Source: Gilliamella sp. wkB171 (lineage in GTDB: Bacteria; Pseudomonadota; Gammaproteobacteria; Enterobacterales; Orbaceae). Taken from it: a DNA stretch of 64,000 nt. The position numbers and the translations under genes were made by a program. The stretch's first letter is position 1, and every line of letters begins with the position of its first letter. This document shows, in pieces, positions 1 to 8,050 of this stretch. The stretch spans positions 1-64,000 of the forward strand of contig NZ_LYST01000039.1 in NCBI RefSeq assembly GCF_001693755.1, in the 5' to 3' direction. A model generated the notes under the pieces. The model ran no database searches. It saw nothing but the letters and a program-made list of their open reading frames with translations, and was not told the origin of the DNA.

Positions 1-669
1 AAATTATTGTTAATTCTATTAATATTCCCAGTTATCGTCCTAGCTAAACAAAAAGAATGCGCAGTTAAACCCAGCTATGATATTACTATAACTGAAAAAA
101 ATGTGAGAATTTTCAATAAAAATAATGATCTAACTATTTTATCTAATGGGAATGTCGAGCTAAATCAAAAACCCGTTTTGCTAAATGCACAACGACAAAA
201 ACAGACGTTAATGTTTCAAAAGAATATTAGGCAACAGCTACCACAACTTGAACAGCAGGCTTTAACTATGTTGTCTACAGTTAAGTTTAGTTTTGAGAAT
301 GCGATTAAAAATAAACTTGGCAATGATAGTAAGTTGCAAAGTGAATTAAATAAATTATATAAAAGATTAGTAAAATTGTTACACCAGTCAATTATGACAG
401 AAAATGGTAGGACAGAATTTCACTATCAAAATTTTAATAATTTGAAAAAAGATGGCGAAGAGATAGGCCAACGAATTTTTTATAATGTTGTGGGGGGGAG
501 TATAGTCAATTTTAACTTCTTTCAAAATTATGCCACAATCAATGAAATTTCAAAAAATGAATGGAAAGCACAAAAGCCAAAACTTAAGGCTTTTGAAGCC
601 CATATTTGTTCAGTTATTACCGATATAAATAATCAATATCAGCAAATATTAAGCGAACTCGAGCATTGA
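1..669 (+). CDS. YggN-like DUF2884 periplasmic protein, 5' end cut
   Basis: The reading frame is open to the left edge and the visible residues begin inside a hydrophobic signal peptide (LLLILLIFPVIVLA followed by KQKEC), so the true start is probably just outside the window; a TTG at position 7 is the only internal candidate. The mature part resembles the E. coli YggN family: a Cys near the new N-terminus, an N-terminal beta-rich stretch with a DLTILSNGNVELN-type segment, a helical centre, and a late AHICSVI segment that places a second Cys for a likely disulfide. YggN is a periplasmic protein of unknown function. It lies about 80 bases upstream of folD with no obvious terminator between them. 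Confidence 0.7.
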   Translation, partial: KLLLILLIFPVIVLAKQKECAVKPSYDITITEKNVRIFNKNNDLTILSNGNVELNQKPVLLNAQRQKQTLMFQKNIRQQLPQLEQQALTMLSTVKFSFENAIKNKLGNDSKLQSELNKLYKRLVKLLHQSIMTENGRTEFHYQNFNNLKKDGEEIGQRIFYNVVGGSIVNFNFFQNYATINEISKNEWKAQKPKLKAFEAHICSVITDINNQYQQILSELEH

Positions 670-749
670 GAAATAAGTCAATAGACATTGATACAAACTT
701 TTGCGAAAATAGCCTATCTTTAACGATAGAATGAAAGACATAGAAATTT

Positions 750-1601
750 ATGACAGCACGTATAATTGATGGCAAACAGTTAGCTCAGCAAGTTAGAAAT
801 GACATTGCAAATAAAGTAAAAGAACGTATCGCTAAAGGATTATCTATTCCCGGACTTGCTGTTATCCAAGTTGGTTCGGATCCCGCATCAAAAATTTATG
901 TGCAAAATAAACAAAAAGCATGTGATGAAGTAGGTTTTGCATCATTTGCTTATGATTTTCCCCAATCAACGACCGAAGCTTTGTTAACACTGATAGACGA
1001 ACTCAATGAGCGTAAAGATGTTCATGGTATCTTAGTGCAACTTCCGTTACCGGATAATATCGATAAAACTAAAGTCCTTGAACGGATCCATCCGAGTAAA
1101 GATGTTGACGGCTTCCACCCATATAATATTGGGCATCTACTACAAAGAGACCCAATTTTACGTCCTTGTACGCCTTATGGTGTAGTGAAAATGTTACAAT
1201 CAACCGGCGTCAATTTATCTGGACTGAATGCTACGGTTGTGGGCGCTTCGAGTATTGTTGGTCGGCCAATGGCATTAGAACTGTTATTATTAGGTTGTAC
1301 AACAACTATTACCCATAGCCGTACTATAGATTTAGCTAAACATGTAAGCAATGCTGATATTGTTGTTGCGGGTGTTGGGATAGCTAACTATGTAAAAGGT
1401 GAATGGATAAAACCAGGTGCAATAGTGATTGATGTCGGTATTAATCGATTACCAAATGGTAAGCTTGCTGGTGATGTAGAGTTTGAAACTGCCGTTGAGC
1501 GAGCCGAATGGATAACGCCAGTTCCAGGCGGAGTTGGTCCTATGACTGTCGCTATGCTTATGAGTAACACCCTTGAAGCGTGTGAAAAATTTAGTCATTG
1601 A
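750..1601 (+). CDS. folD: Bifunctional methylenetetrahydrofolate dehydrogenase/cyclohydrolase FolD
   Basis: FolD interconverts 5,10-methylene-, 5,10-methenyl- and 10-formyl-tetrahydrofolate with NADP in the cytosol, feeding purine and formyl-methionine synthesis. The 283-residue length is normal for the family. The catalytic Tyr-x3-Lys motif is visible as YVQNK near residue 50, followed by the conserved GILVQLPLP and DVDGFHP segments near residues 90-125. The Rossmann NADP-binding part shows [12 protein letters not shown] near residue 165, and PGGVGPMT near the C-terminus is the second family signature. The ATG start lies a few bases after a GAAAGA-like weak ribosome binding site. Product identity is very secure. 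Confidence 0.98.
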   Translation: MTARIIDGKQLAQQVRNDIANKVKERIAKGLSIPGLAVIQVGSDPASKIYVQNKQKACDEVGFASFAYDFPQSTTEALLTLIDELNERKDVHGILVQLPLPDNIDKTKVLERIHPSKDVDGFHPYNIGHLLQRDPILRPCTPYGVVKMLQSTGVNLSGLNATVVGASSIVGRPMALELLLLGCTTTITHSRTIDLAKHVSNADIVVAGVGIANYVKGEWIKPGAIVIDVGINRLPNGKLAGDVEFETAVERAEWITPVPGGVGPMTVAMLMSNTLEACEKFSH

Positions 1602-1668
1602 TTTGATAGATTCGTTGAATTTTGGATTGGTAGATGTAAATTAAAAAAATGGAAATAAGGAACATTTT

Positions 1669-2160
1669 ATGATTATATTTCACACTTCTTTAGGTGATAT
1701 TAAAATTAAAACCTTCGATAATGAAGCGCCAGAAACGGTTAAAAATTTTGTTGAATATTGCAAAGAGGGTTTTTACAACAACACTGTATTTCATCGTGTG
1801 ATTAATAATTTTATGATTCAAGGTGGTGGTTTTGAACCTGGTATGAAACAGAAAAAAACCAAAGCACCTATTAAAAATGAAGCTGATAATGGTCTAAAAA
1901 ATGATCGTGGTACCTTAGCGATGGCTCGCACCTCTGATCCCCATTCCGCAACTGCACAGTTTTTTATTAATGTAGTGGATAATGATTATTTGAATTATCG
2001 ATCACCTGATGTAAATGGTTATGGTTATTGTGTATTTGCGCAGGTTGTTGATGGTATGGATGTGGTAGATAAAATTAAAGCAGTCAAAACAGGTCGAAGT
2101 GGAATGCATTCCGATGTGCCTGTTGAAGATGTGATTATTAAGAGTGTAACGGTTGAATAA
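1669..2160 (+). CDS. ppiB: Cytoplasmic peptidyl-prolyl cis-trans isomerase B (cyclophilin)
   Basis: This is a 163-residue single-domain cyclophilin that accelerates proline isomerisation during protein folding. There is no signal peptide, which fits the cytosolic PpiB rather than the periplasmic PpiA. Family landmarks are [14 protein letters not shown] near residue 45 (catalytic Arg and the Gln-Gly-Gly turn), the MAR motif near residue 84, and [10 protein letters not shown] near residue 95. An AAGGAAC ribosome binding site precedes the ATG. The stop codon overlaps the proposed TTG start of lpxH by 8 bases, so the two are probably co-translated; ppiB-lpxH adjacency is also the E. coli arrangement. 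Confidence 0.97.
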   Translation: MIIFHTSLGDIKIKTFDNEAPETVKNFVEYCKEGFYNNTVFHRVINNFMIQGGGFEPGMKQKKTKAPIKNEADNGLKNDRGTLAMARTSDPHSATAQFFINVVDNDYLNYRSPDVNGYGYCVFAQVVDGMDVVDKIKAVKTGRSGMHSDVPVEDVIIKSVTVE

Positions 2161-2905
2161 TCCTACTCGTTATTTTATTGCAGATATTCATCTTACTGAT
2201 AATGAACCTGCTCAAGATCATTTTGATATAACAGCAGGTTTTTTATCTTTCTTAGACAGTTTACCCGATCACTGTGAACTCTATATTTTAGGCGATCTTT
2301 TTGATTATTGGATTGGAGACGATGTCAATTCAATCTTACATCGTAAAATTGCCGATGCGCTAAACAATCTTTCTAACCGACATATAAAAAAATATTTTGT
2401 ACATGGTAATCGTGATTTTTTATTAGGTAAGAAATATGCCAAATCTTGTGGCATGACAATATTGCCAGAGATTAATTGTTTACCTAATCAAGATAGCAAT
2501 ATTGTATTTTTGCATGGTGATTTGTTATGTCTTGATGATCCACAATATCAAAAATTCCGTAAAGTAATGCATAAAAAATGGTTACAAGCCCTTTTTTTAT
2601 TATTGCCACTTCGTATTCGTTTAAAAATAGCAGGTAAACTACGTCAAGAAAGTAGCGCACATAATCAAATAAAGTCAGAAAATATTATGGATGTTAATCA
2701 AGATGCCGTTGAAAATATGATGAGCAATTATAATGCTAACATTATGGTACATGGTCATACGCATAAACCTGCAACTCATCATTTTTTTATTAACAATCAG
2801 CCAGTAACTCGTTTGGTCCTTGGGGCTTGGCATGACGGTATATCTTTTATTAAGCAAGAAACAAACAGTAATATCTTAAAACTTTATAACCACTCTTTTA
2901 AATAA
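2153..2905 (+). CDS. lpxH: UDP-2,3-diacylglucosamine pyrophosphatase LpxH
   Basis: LpxH hydrolyses UDP-2,3-diacylglucosamine to lipid X and UMP at the inner membrane, the fourth step of lipid A synthesis. The 250 residues carry the calcineurin-like metallophosphoesterase motifs in order: FIADIHL (residues 8-14), [27 protein letters not shown] and the late HGHTHKPA. The IMDVNQ motif specific to LpxH is present. The only workable start is a TTG inside the end of ppiB, so translation is likely coupled. The 3' end overlaps the end of the convergent modC by 22 bases. Confidence 0.95.
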   Translation: MNNPTRYFIADIHLTDNEPAQDHFDITAGFLSFLDSLPDHCELYILGDLFDYWIGDDVNSILHRKIADALNNLSNRHIKKYFVHGNRDFLLGKKYAKSCGMTILPEINCLPNQDSNIVFLHGDLLCLDDPQYQKFRKVMHKKWLQALFLLLPLRIRLKIAGKLRQESSAHNQIKSENIMDVNQDAVENMMSNYNANIMVHGHTHKPATHHFFINNQPVTRLVLGAWHDGISFIKQETNSNILKLYNHSFK

Positions 2906-3564
2906 TCAGTTTGTAAAATGCTATCTTTTTCGCCAAAATCTTTTAATTTACCTTGTTCTAAGATTACTACATAGTTGGCGATACGCTTAACTTCATTAAT
3001 GTTATGTGTAACGTAAATGACGGGTATTTTTATTTCATGAATTAACTGGTCGATATAACTTAACAGCTCTTTTTTTCTCGGCATATCTAGGGCTGATAAT
3101 GGTTCATCCATTAATAACAATTGTGGATTAGTTAATAACGCCCGCCCAATAGCAACACGCTGTTTTTCTCCACCAGATAGCATGGCAGGATAACGATTTA
3201 ATAAATGACTAATATTGAGTACTTCAATCATTTCATCTAATTTTTGCGAACTAAGTTTTTTTATTCCATAAGTTAAATTTTTCAACACCTTATAGTGAGG
3301 AAACAACAAAGCATCTTGAAAGACGGTCGCAATGTTTCGTTTTTCAGGAGGAATAAAAATATTTTGAGTGGTGGAAACCAACGTCACTTGGTTAAGCGTG
3401 ATATTGCCATGGTCAGGTTTAACCAGTCCATTGATAAGATTTATCAAAGTTGATTTTCCCGAGCCTGATACGCCTAAAATTGCTGTCACTCCTTGACAAG
3501 GTATTGAATGTTTAAATTCAAATGCAAATGAAGATAGTTGTTTTTTTACATCTATTTCTAACAT
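2884..3564 (-). CDS. modC: Molybdate ABC transporter ATP-binding protein, short form without TOBE domain
   Basis: This ATPase energises molybdate import with ModB. Visible motifs are Walker A GVSGSGKST near residue 33, the signature LSGGEKQR near residue 128, Walker B LLLMDEP, the D-loop SALD and the switch histidine in VTHN. It directly follows modB (6-base gap), which fixes the substrate assignment. At 226 residues it consists of the nucleotide-binding domain alone; E. coli ModC has about 350 residues, the extra part being a C-terminal molybdate-binding TOBE (MOP) domain. No remnant of that domain is visible, because lpxH occupies the DNA directly downstream. The ATPase motifs look intact, so it should still work as a transporter subunit. 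Confidence 0.92.
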   Translation of the reverse strand: MLEIDVKKQLSSFAFEFKHSIPCQGVTAILGVSGSGKSTLINLINGLVKPDHGNITLNQVTLVSTTQNIFIPPEKRNIATVFQDALLFPHYKVLKNLTYGIKKLSSQKLDEMIEVLNISHLLNRYPAMLSGGEKQRVAIGRALLTNPQLLLMDEPLSALDMPRKKELLSYIDQLIHEIKIPVIYVTHNINEVKRIANYVVILEQGKLKDFGEKDSILQTDYLKEWL

Positions 3565-3570
3565 AACTTA

Positions 3571-4260
3571 TTATCCAAATAATTTTTTCTTATGCCAACG
3601 ATTGAGCATTTCGGATAAAAAGAGTGCCGCCAAAGACAACACAATGGATATTATACATAACCTCAAAGCAGCATGTTCACCATTAGGCATTTGTAACAGT
3701 GTATACATAGCAAGCGGTAGTGTTCGCGTTTCACCTTGGATATTAGAGACAAAAGTGATAGTGGCGCCAAATTCACCTAAACATCTTGCAAAACCTAATA
3801 CAATACCCATTAAAATACCAGGAAATGCTAATGGTAGTGTAATAGTTATGAATACTTTTAATGGACTTGCACCTAATGTTCGAGCAACACTTTCTAAACG
3901 TAAATCAATGGATTCAATTGCTAGACGAATTGACCGTACCATCAATGGAAATGCCACAACTGCCGAAGCTAATGCGGCACCTTGCCAATTAAAACTAAAG
4001 CTAATTTGTAAATAATAATTTAACCACTCCCCTATAAAACCATGTCGTCCCATCGTTATTAACAGTAAATAACCTAAAACCACAGGGGGTAAAACTAAAG
4101 GCAGATGCACAAAACTATCAAAAAGTGATTTACCTAAAAATTGGCATCTAGCTAAAATCCATGCAGTCAAAATACCAATAGGTAAACTGAATAAAATTGC
4201 GGCCCCAGCTATTTTTAAGCTCAGTAGCAGTGTTTGCCATTCAAATTCGGTTAATATCAT
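3571..4260 (-). CDS. modB: Molybdate ABC transporter permease
   Basis: ModB forms the transmembrane channel of the molybdate importer. The 229-residue length equals that of E. coli ModB. About five hydrophobic segments are visible, with the ABC-permease coupling loop EAA motif around residue 130 (SVARTLGASPLKVFITITLPLAFPG, quoted only in part: ARTLGASPLK) and a conserved LGEFGAT segment near residue 165. It sits 8 bases downstream of modA and 6 upstream of modC on the minus strand, so the three form one operon. Confidence 0.96.
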   Translation of the reverse strand: MILTEFEWQTLLLSLKIAGAAILFSLPIGILTAWILARCQFLGKSLFDSFVHLPLVLPPVVLGYLLLITMGRHGFIGEWLNYYLQISFSFNWQGAALASAVVAFPLMVRSIRLAIESIDLRLESVARTLGASPLKVFITITLPLAFPGILMGIVLGFARCLGEFGATITFVSNIQGETRTLPLAMYTLLQMPNGEHAALRLCIISIVLSLAALFLSEMLNRWHKKKLFG

Positions 4261-4268
4261 GAGTTTTA

Positions 4269-5021
4269 TTATTTTGTTACAAAACCATATTTTTCAAATA
4301 TGCGTTTAGCTTCAGGTGATTTTAAATATTGATAAAACTCTGTCGCTTCTGGTTTTAACAATGCTATTGGATACTCAATAGGATCAAATGAGTTAGCCGG
4401 AAAAACACCAATAATTTTGACTTTATCGCTAACCTTTGCATCTGTACTATATACAATGCCTAATGCAGCTTCGTTACGTTCAACCAGCATTAACGCATCA
4501 CGTACATTACTTGCTGGTGCAAATTGTGGTGCTAATTTATCAAATACGCCTAAATAAGTTAAGGATTCTTTGGCATACAATCCAGCAGGGACATGATCGG
4601 GATCGCCAATCGCTAATTTTTCTGTTTTAGGTAAAATTGCATTCCAATCAGTGTTACTATTAATATCGATTTTTTCTAAATTTGACTGTTTAGGTGCGAT
4701 TAATACCAAAGAATTTTTAAGTAAATCCTCTTTGTTTTTAACTAAATTATGTTCTATTAAATAAGTCATCCATTTTTGATCTGCTGACATAAAAATATCA
4801 GCGGGCGCACCTTGTTCGATTTGTTTGGCTAATACCGATGACGAAGCGAACGAAAAAATAATTTCCTGATTTTTGTGATTTGTTTTATATTCAGCTGCAA
4901 TATCTTGCATCGCATTGGTTAATGATGCCGCTGCAAATAGGGTTACTTTTTCAATAGCTAAAGTGGAAAATGTGGTTAATAAGGTTGTGACTATTAAAAA
5001 AATTTTAATACGTGTTTTCAT
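4269..5021 (-). CDS. modA: Periplasmic molybdate-binding protein
   Basis: ModA captures molybdate in the periplasm and hands it to ModBC. A typical signal peptide (KTRIKIFLIV... ending TLAIE) is followed by the family's FAAASLTNAMQDIA stretch, FASSSVLAKQIEQGAP, and GDPDHVPAG, which line the oxyanion site in the family. A GTG at 5033 opens the same frame, but GAGGA at 5027-5031 is better read as the ribosome binding site of the ATG at 5021, giving about 250 residues. It is the first gene of modABC and diverges from modE across a region holding a ModE-type operator. Confidence 0.95.
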   Translation of the reverse strand: MKTRIKIFLIVTTLLTTFSTLAIEKVTLFAAASLTNAMQDIAAEYKTNHKNQEIIFSFASSSVLAKQIEQGAPADIFMSADQKWMTYLIEHNLVKNKEDLLKNSLVLIAPKQSNLEKIDINSNTDWNAILPKTEKLAIGDPDHVPAGLYAKESLTYLGVFDKLAPQFAPASNVRDALMLVERNEAALGIVYSTDAKVSDKVKIIGVFPANSFDPIEYPIALLKPEATEFYQYLKSPEAKRIFEKYGFVTK

Positions 5022-5170
5022 CATATTCCTCACGCTAAAAATAACTTATGTAATTTTGTATATTGATGATGATGCGTAAAGCGGTAACTGAGATTTAACA
5101 TAAAAATCGATAATTAAAACAGCTATCATACCCCTTACTTATCAGGTTCATCATATTATAATAAACTTTT

Positions 5171-5194
5171 CGTTATATAAAATAAAATATATCG
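5171..5194. promoter_or_regulatory. Probable ModE operator between modA and modE
   Basis: The half-sites CGTTATAT (5171-5178) and ATATATCG (5187-5194) form an inverted repeat with 7 of 8 positions matching, separated by 8 bases. This 8-8-8 layout and the half-site sequence match the operator recognised by molybdate-bound ModE in E. coli, as I remember it. It lies about 150 bases before the modA start and 210 before modE, so repression of modABC at high molybdate is the expected role. Confidence 0.7.
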
Positions 5195-5325
5195 ATAAAT
5201 TAATAAACCTTTTCTGATTTAATCATAAGTTAATGATTGTTAATTGGATTGTTCCAAATAATTTAATTAGTTAATTGTTCTAAAAGGTATTTGAAAAGTA
5301 ACATCAATCACTTGACGCAACTTTT

Positions 5326-5354
5326 TTGAAGGTAGTTGAAAAAACGTCTACAAT
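5326..5354 (+). promoter_or_regulatory. Sigma-70 promoter candidate for modEF
   Basis: TTGAAG (5326-5331) and TACAAT (5349-5354) are separated by exactly 17 bases and lie 50 bases upstream of the modE ATG, which has an AAGGTGG ribosome binding site. Two mismatches to the -35 consensus and one to the -10. The rest of the 370-base modA-modE gap is A/T-rich and shows only the ModE operator. Confidence 0.5.
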
Positions 5355-5403
5355 AATTGAAATTATCTGAATAAGATGTTTTTCAGTTTATCAAGGTGGT
5401 GTC

Positions 5404-6183
5404 ATGAGTTTTTCTCCAGAAATTTTATTAACTATAAATTCAAATCAGCAATTATTTACTGATCCAAGGCGTATAGCATTACTTAAAGCCATTGACCAAA
5501 CCGGTTCTTTAAGCCAAGCCGCCAAATCAATTGGTATAAGCTACAAAACAGCTTGGGATGCAATGAGTGAAATTAATCGTTTAGCACCGACGCCATTTTT
5601 GATAACAATAACTGGAGGTAAAAATGGTGGGGGAACCAAACTCAGTGCTTATGCCGTCAGATTTATTCAACTTTATGATCTTTTGACCCACATACAGCAT
5701 AACGCGTTTAATATTTTGAGTGATGATAACGTTCCATTGGATGATATTTTAAAAGCCACAGCGCGATTATCATTACAAACCAGTGCACGTAATCAATTAT
5801 ATGGTAGTGTTAAACGGATTGAGGCAAATAACATTGCCGGTTTTATTACGGTTTCGCTTGGGGATAATCAAACTGAATTAAAAGCTTATATAACTCACAA
5901 AAGTATCGAAAGGTTAAAGTTAACTACGGACAAGACTGTGCTACTGTTAATTAAAGCCCCATTGATTGAATTAAATGATTCGCTTGAAAATTGTTTATCA
6001 GTAACAGTTGAGAAAGTAACTACAGATGGTGAATGGACTGAAATTGCCTTTTGTTTAGCATCAGGTATGATGCTTTATGCAAGTAAATTAACGAATACAG
6101 TTAAGGATTATGCATTAATTGCAGGCAAAAAGCTGACAATATCAATTGATCCTCAGCATATTATTGTTGCTACATTAGTTTAA
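5404..6183 (+). CDS. modE: Molybdate-responsive transcriptional regulator ModE
   Basis: ModE senses molybdate and represses modABC while activating molybdoenzyme and cofactor genes in enteric bacteria. The 259 residues show the N-terminal winged helix-turn-helix (RIALLKAIDQTGSLSQAAKS, then GISYKTAWDAM, residues 22-55) with the GGKNGGGTKL wing, followed by two tandem molybdate-binding MOP/TOBE repeats beginning near residue 125 (SARNQLYGSVKRIEANN) and residue 195. Thus both the DNA-binding and effector parts are present. It is divergent from modABC and is followed 12 bases later by modF, the usual modEF pairing. Confidence 0.97.
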   Translation: MSFSPEILLTINSNQQLFTDPRRIALLKAIDQTGSLSQAAKSIGISYKTAWDAMSEINRLAPTPFLITITGGKNGGGTKLSAYAVRFIQLYDLLTHIQHNAFNILSDDNVPLDDILKATARLSLQTSARNQLYGSVKRIEANNIAGFITVSLGDNQTELKAYITHKSIERLKLTTDKTVLLLIKAPLIELNDSLENCLSVTVEKVTTDGEWTEIAFCLASGMMLYASKLTNTVKDYALIAGKKLTISIDPQHIIVATLV

Positions 6184-6195
6184 TTTGAGGTATTT

Positions 6196-7656
6196 ATGTT
6201 ACATATTGAACACGCACACTATAAAATTAATGATCATAAAGTTTTTGTTATCGAATCATTAACCATCAATCAGGGGCATAGTGTTGCTTTTGTTGGACGT
6301 AATGGTAGCGGTAAATCAGTTCTAGCTAAAGCATTAGCCGGTGAACAACCGTTGCTATCGGGTAATGTGATTAATGAGTTTAAATCAATAGCGTATATTT
6401 CTTTTGAACAATTACAAAAGTTGGTAGATGAAGAATGGAAGCGCAATAATACTGATATGCTTAGCGAAGGCGAAAATGATACAGGATTAACGACATCGCA
6501 AATCATACAAGAATTTAAAACAGATGATGAGCGATGCTTACAGTTGGCAAAACAGTTTGGTATTAGTCAGCTGTTGACTAGAAAATTTAAATATTTGTCA
6601 ACAGGTGAAACACGAAAAACTTTGATTTGCAAAGCGTTAATGTCAAATCCCGATTTATTAATTTTAGATGAACCTTTTGATGGTTTAGATGTTTTATCGC
6701 GTGAAAATTTAGCCGATAAGCTTGGTGAATTGTCTAAACAAGGAGTAACTATCGTATTAGTGTTAAATCGTTTTAATGAAATTCCTATTTTTATTGAAGA
6801 GATAGGCCTGCTTGTTGAATGTCAGCTCTTGAAATTTGGTAGTAAAGCAACAATATTAAATGACGAAACAGTTAAACAGCTAGCTGATCTAGAAAGCTTA
6901 CCAAATGTACCTTTACCTGATGCAGATGTGCCTCCTGCTGCATTATCTAACGAAATCGATCGTGTGGTTTTAAATAATGGCTATGTCCATTATGATGATA
7001 AAGCCATTATCGATGGGTTAACTTGGCGGGTAAAAGCGGGTGAAAACTGGCAAATAGTTGGACCTAATGGTGCAGGTAAATCAACGCTATTAAGTTTAAT
7101 TACGGGTGATCATCCTCAAGGATACAGTAATGATCTAACACTATTTGGTCGTAAACGAGGTTCAGGTGAAACTATTTGGGACATTAAAAAGCATATTGGC
7201 TATGTCAGTAGTAGTTTACACCTTGATTATCGCGTCAGTTCTAGCGTTAAAACAGTACTTGTTTCAGGCTTTTTTGACTCAATAGGTGTATATCAAGCCA
7301 CAAGCGATAAACAAGCAAAGCTAGCCGATGAATGGCTTAAATTGCTAGGGTTATATACACAAGCTGATAAGCCTTTTCAGTCGTTATCGTGGGGGCAGCA
7401 GCGATTAGTGCTAATAGCTCGTGCTTTAGTAAAACATCCAACCTTGCTGATTTTAGATGAACCATTGCAAGGATTAGATCATCTTAACCGAGAATTAGTC
7501 AAAGGTTGGATAGATCGATTAATCAATGAAGGAAACACACAATTATTGTTTGTGTCGCATCATGCTGAAGATGCGCCAAAATGTATCACTCATCGTTTAA
7601 CTTTTGTTCCTAATTTCGATCTCAGCTATCAATACCAATTTGAGACACTTAACTAA
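6196..7656 (+). CDS. modF: Molybdenum-locus tandem ABC ATPase ModF
   Basis: ModF is a soluble protein with two ABC ATPase domains; it is co-transcribed with modE in E. coli, but its role in molybdate handling is not firmly defined. Domain 1 has Walker A GRNGSGKS near residue 34 and signature LSTGETRK near residue 138; domain 2 has GPNGAGKST near residue 290 and LSWGQQRL near residue 398, with both Walker B LLILDEP motifs intact. Length 486 residues is typical. Long blocks around the second Walker A (GDHPQGYSNDLTLFGR) are almost unchanged from enteric ModF. Confidence 0.95.
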   Translation: MLHIEHAHYKINDHKVFVIESLTINQGHSVAFVGRNGSGKSVLAKALAGEQPLLSGNVINEFKSIAYISFEQLQKLVDEEWKRNNTDMLSEGENDTGLTTSQIIQEFKTDDERCLQLAKQFGISQLLTRKFKYLSTGETRKTLICKALMSNPDLLILDEPFDGLDVLSRENLADKLGELSKQGVTIVLVLNRFNEIPIFIEEIGLLVECQLLKFGSKATILNDETVKQLADLESLPNVPLPDADVPPAALSNEIDRVVLNNGYVHYDDKAIIDGLTWRVKAGENWQIVGPNGAGKSTLLSLITGDHPQGYSNDLTLFGRKRGSGETIWDIKKHIGYVSSSLHLDYRVSSSVKTVLVSGFFDSIGVYQATSDKQAKLADEWLKLLGLYTQADKPFQSLSWGQQRLVLIARALVKHPTLLILDEPLQGLDHLNRELVKGWIDRLINEGNTQLLFVSHHAEDAPKCITHRLTFVPNFDLSYQYQFETLN

Positions 7657-7776
7657 TCATTAGTTAATAACTATTAAAATCAGTATTAAAAATAGAAATA
7701 ATCAATAAAAAAAACGTATTTTAATGATGAAATTTTTACTTGATTATTGAAAAAAGTTTATAACGGCTATACTTAG

Positions 7777-7807
7777 AGAGTTATCCCCGATGCCTGTGGA
7801 TAACTCT
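7777..7807. promoter_or_regulatory. 10-bp palindrome containing a consensus DnaA box upstream of uvrB
   Basis: AGAGTTATCC (7777-7786) and GGATAACTCT (7798-7807) form a perfect 10-bp inverted repeat with an 11-base spacer. The right arm overlaps TGTGGATAA (7795-7803), the exact complement of the consensus DnaA box TTATCCACA; the left arm carries the related TTATCCCCG. DnaA boxes have been reported upstream of uvrB in E. coli. The rest of the 394-base modF-uvrB gap is A/T-rich, with no LexA box (CTG-N10-CAG palindrome) that I could find and no gene. Confidence 0.55.
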
Positions 7808-8050
7808 GTGAATAGTTTATTGAAAAACGCTTAAACTTCAATAACCATCAGGTTTTAGCTTGGTTTGGTTACAAGTTAAGCATGAATTGTTATTTTATTA
7901 TTAATCAATTAGTTATCTTAAATCAAGCTATCTTTTTAAGGTGGGTTTGGTTAATTTTTAAGTTAACTGAACAAAAAATATAAGATTTTAAAAGGTCAAG
8001 TCTTTTTGGGGATAATTTTTATTAATAGGTAAAATATTAGGTCACGAGTA

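Noticed and set aside
1388-1570. Minus-strand open frame of 60 codons inside folD
   Set aside because: It lies wholly within a well-conserved coding gene on the other strand, has no ribosome binding site and resembles no protein family.
5034-5170. Possible molybdenum-cofactor riboswitch before modA
   Set aside because: The leader is A/T-rich and I could not find the conserved helices or GC-rich core expected of that RNA.
7657-8050. LexA (SOS) box before uvrB
   Set aside because: No CTGT-N8-ACAG palindrome could be found; the only clear dyad is the DnaA-box repeat.
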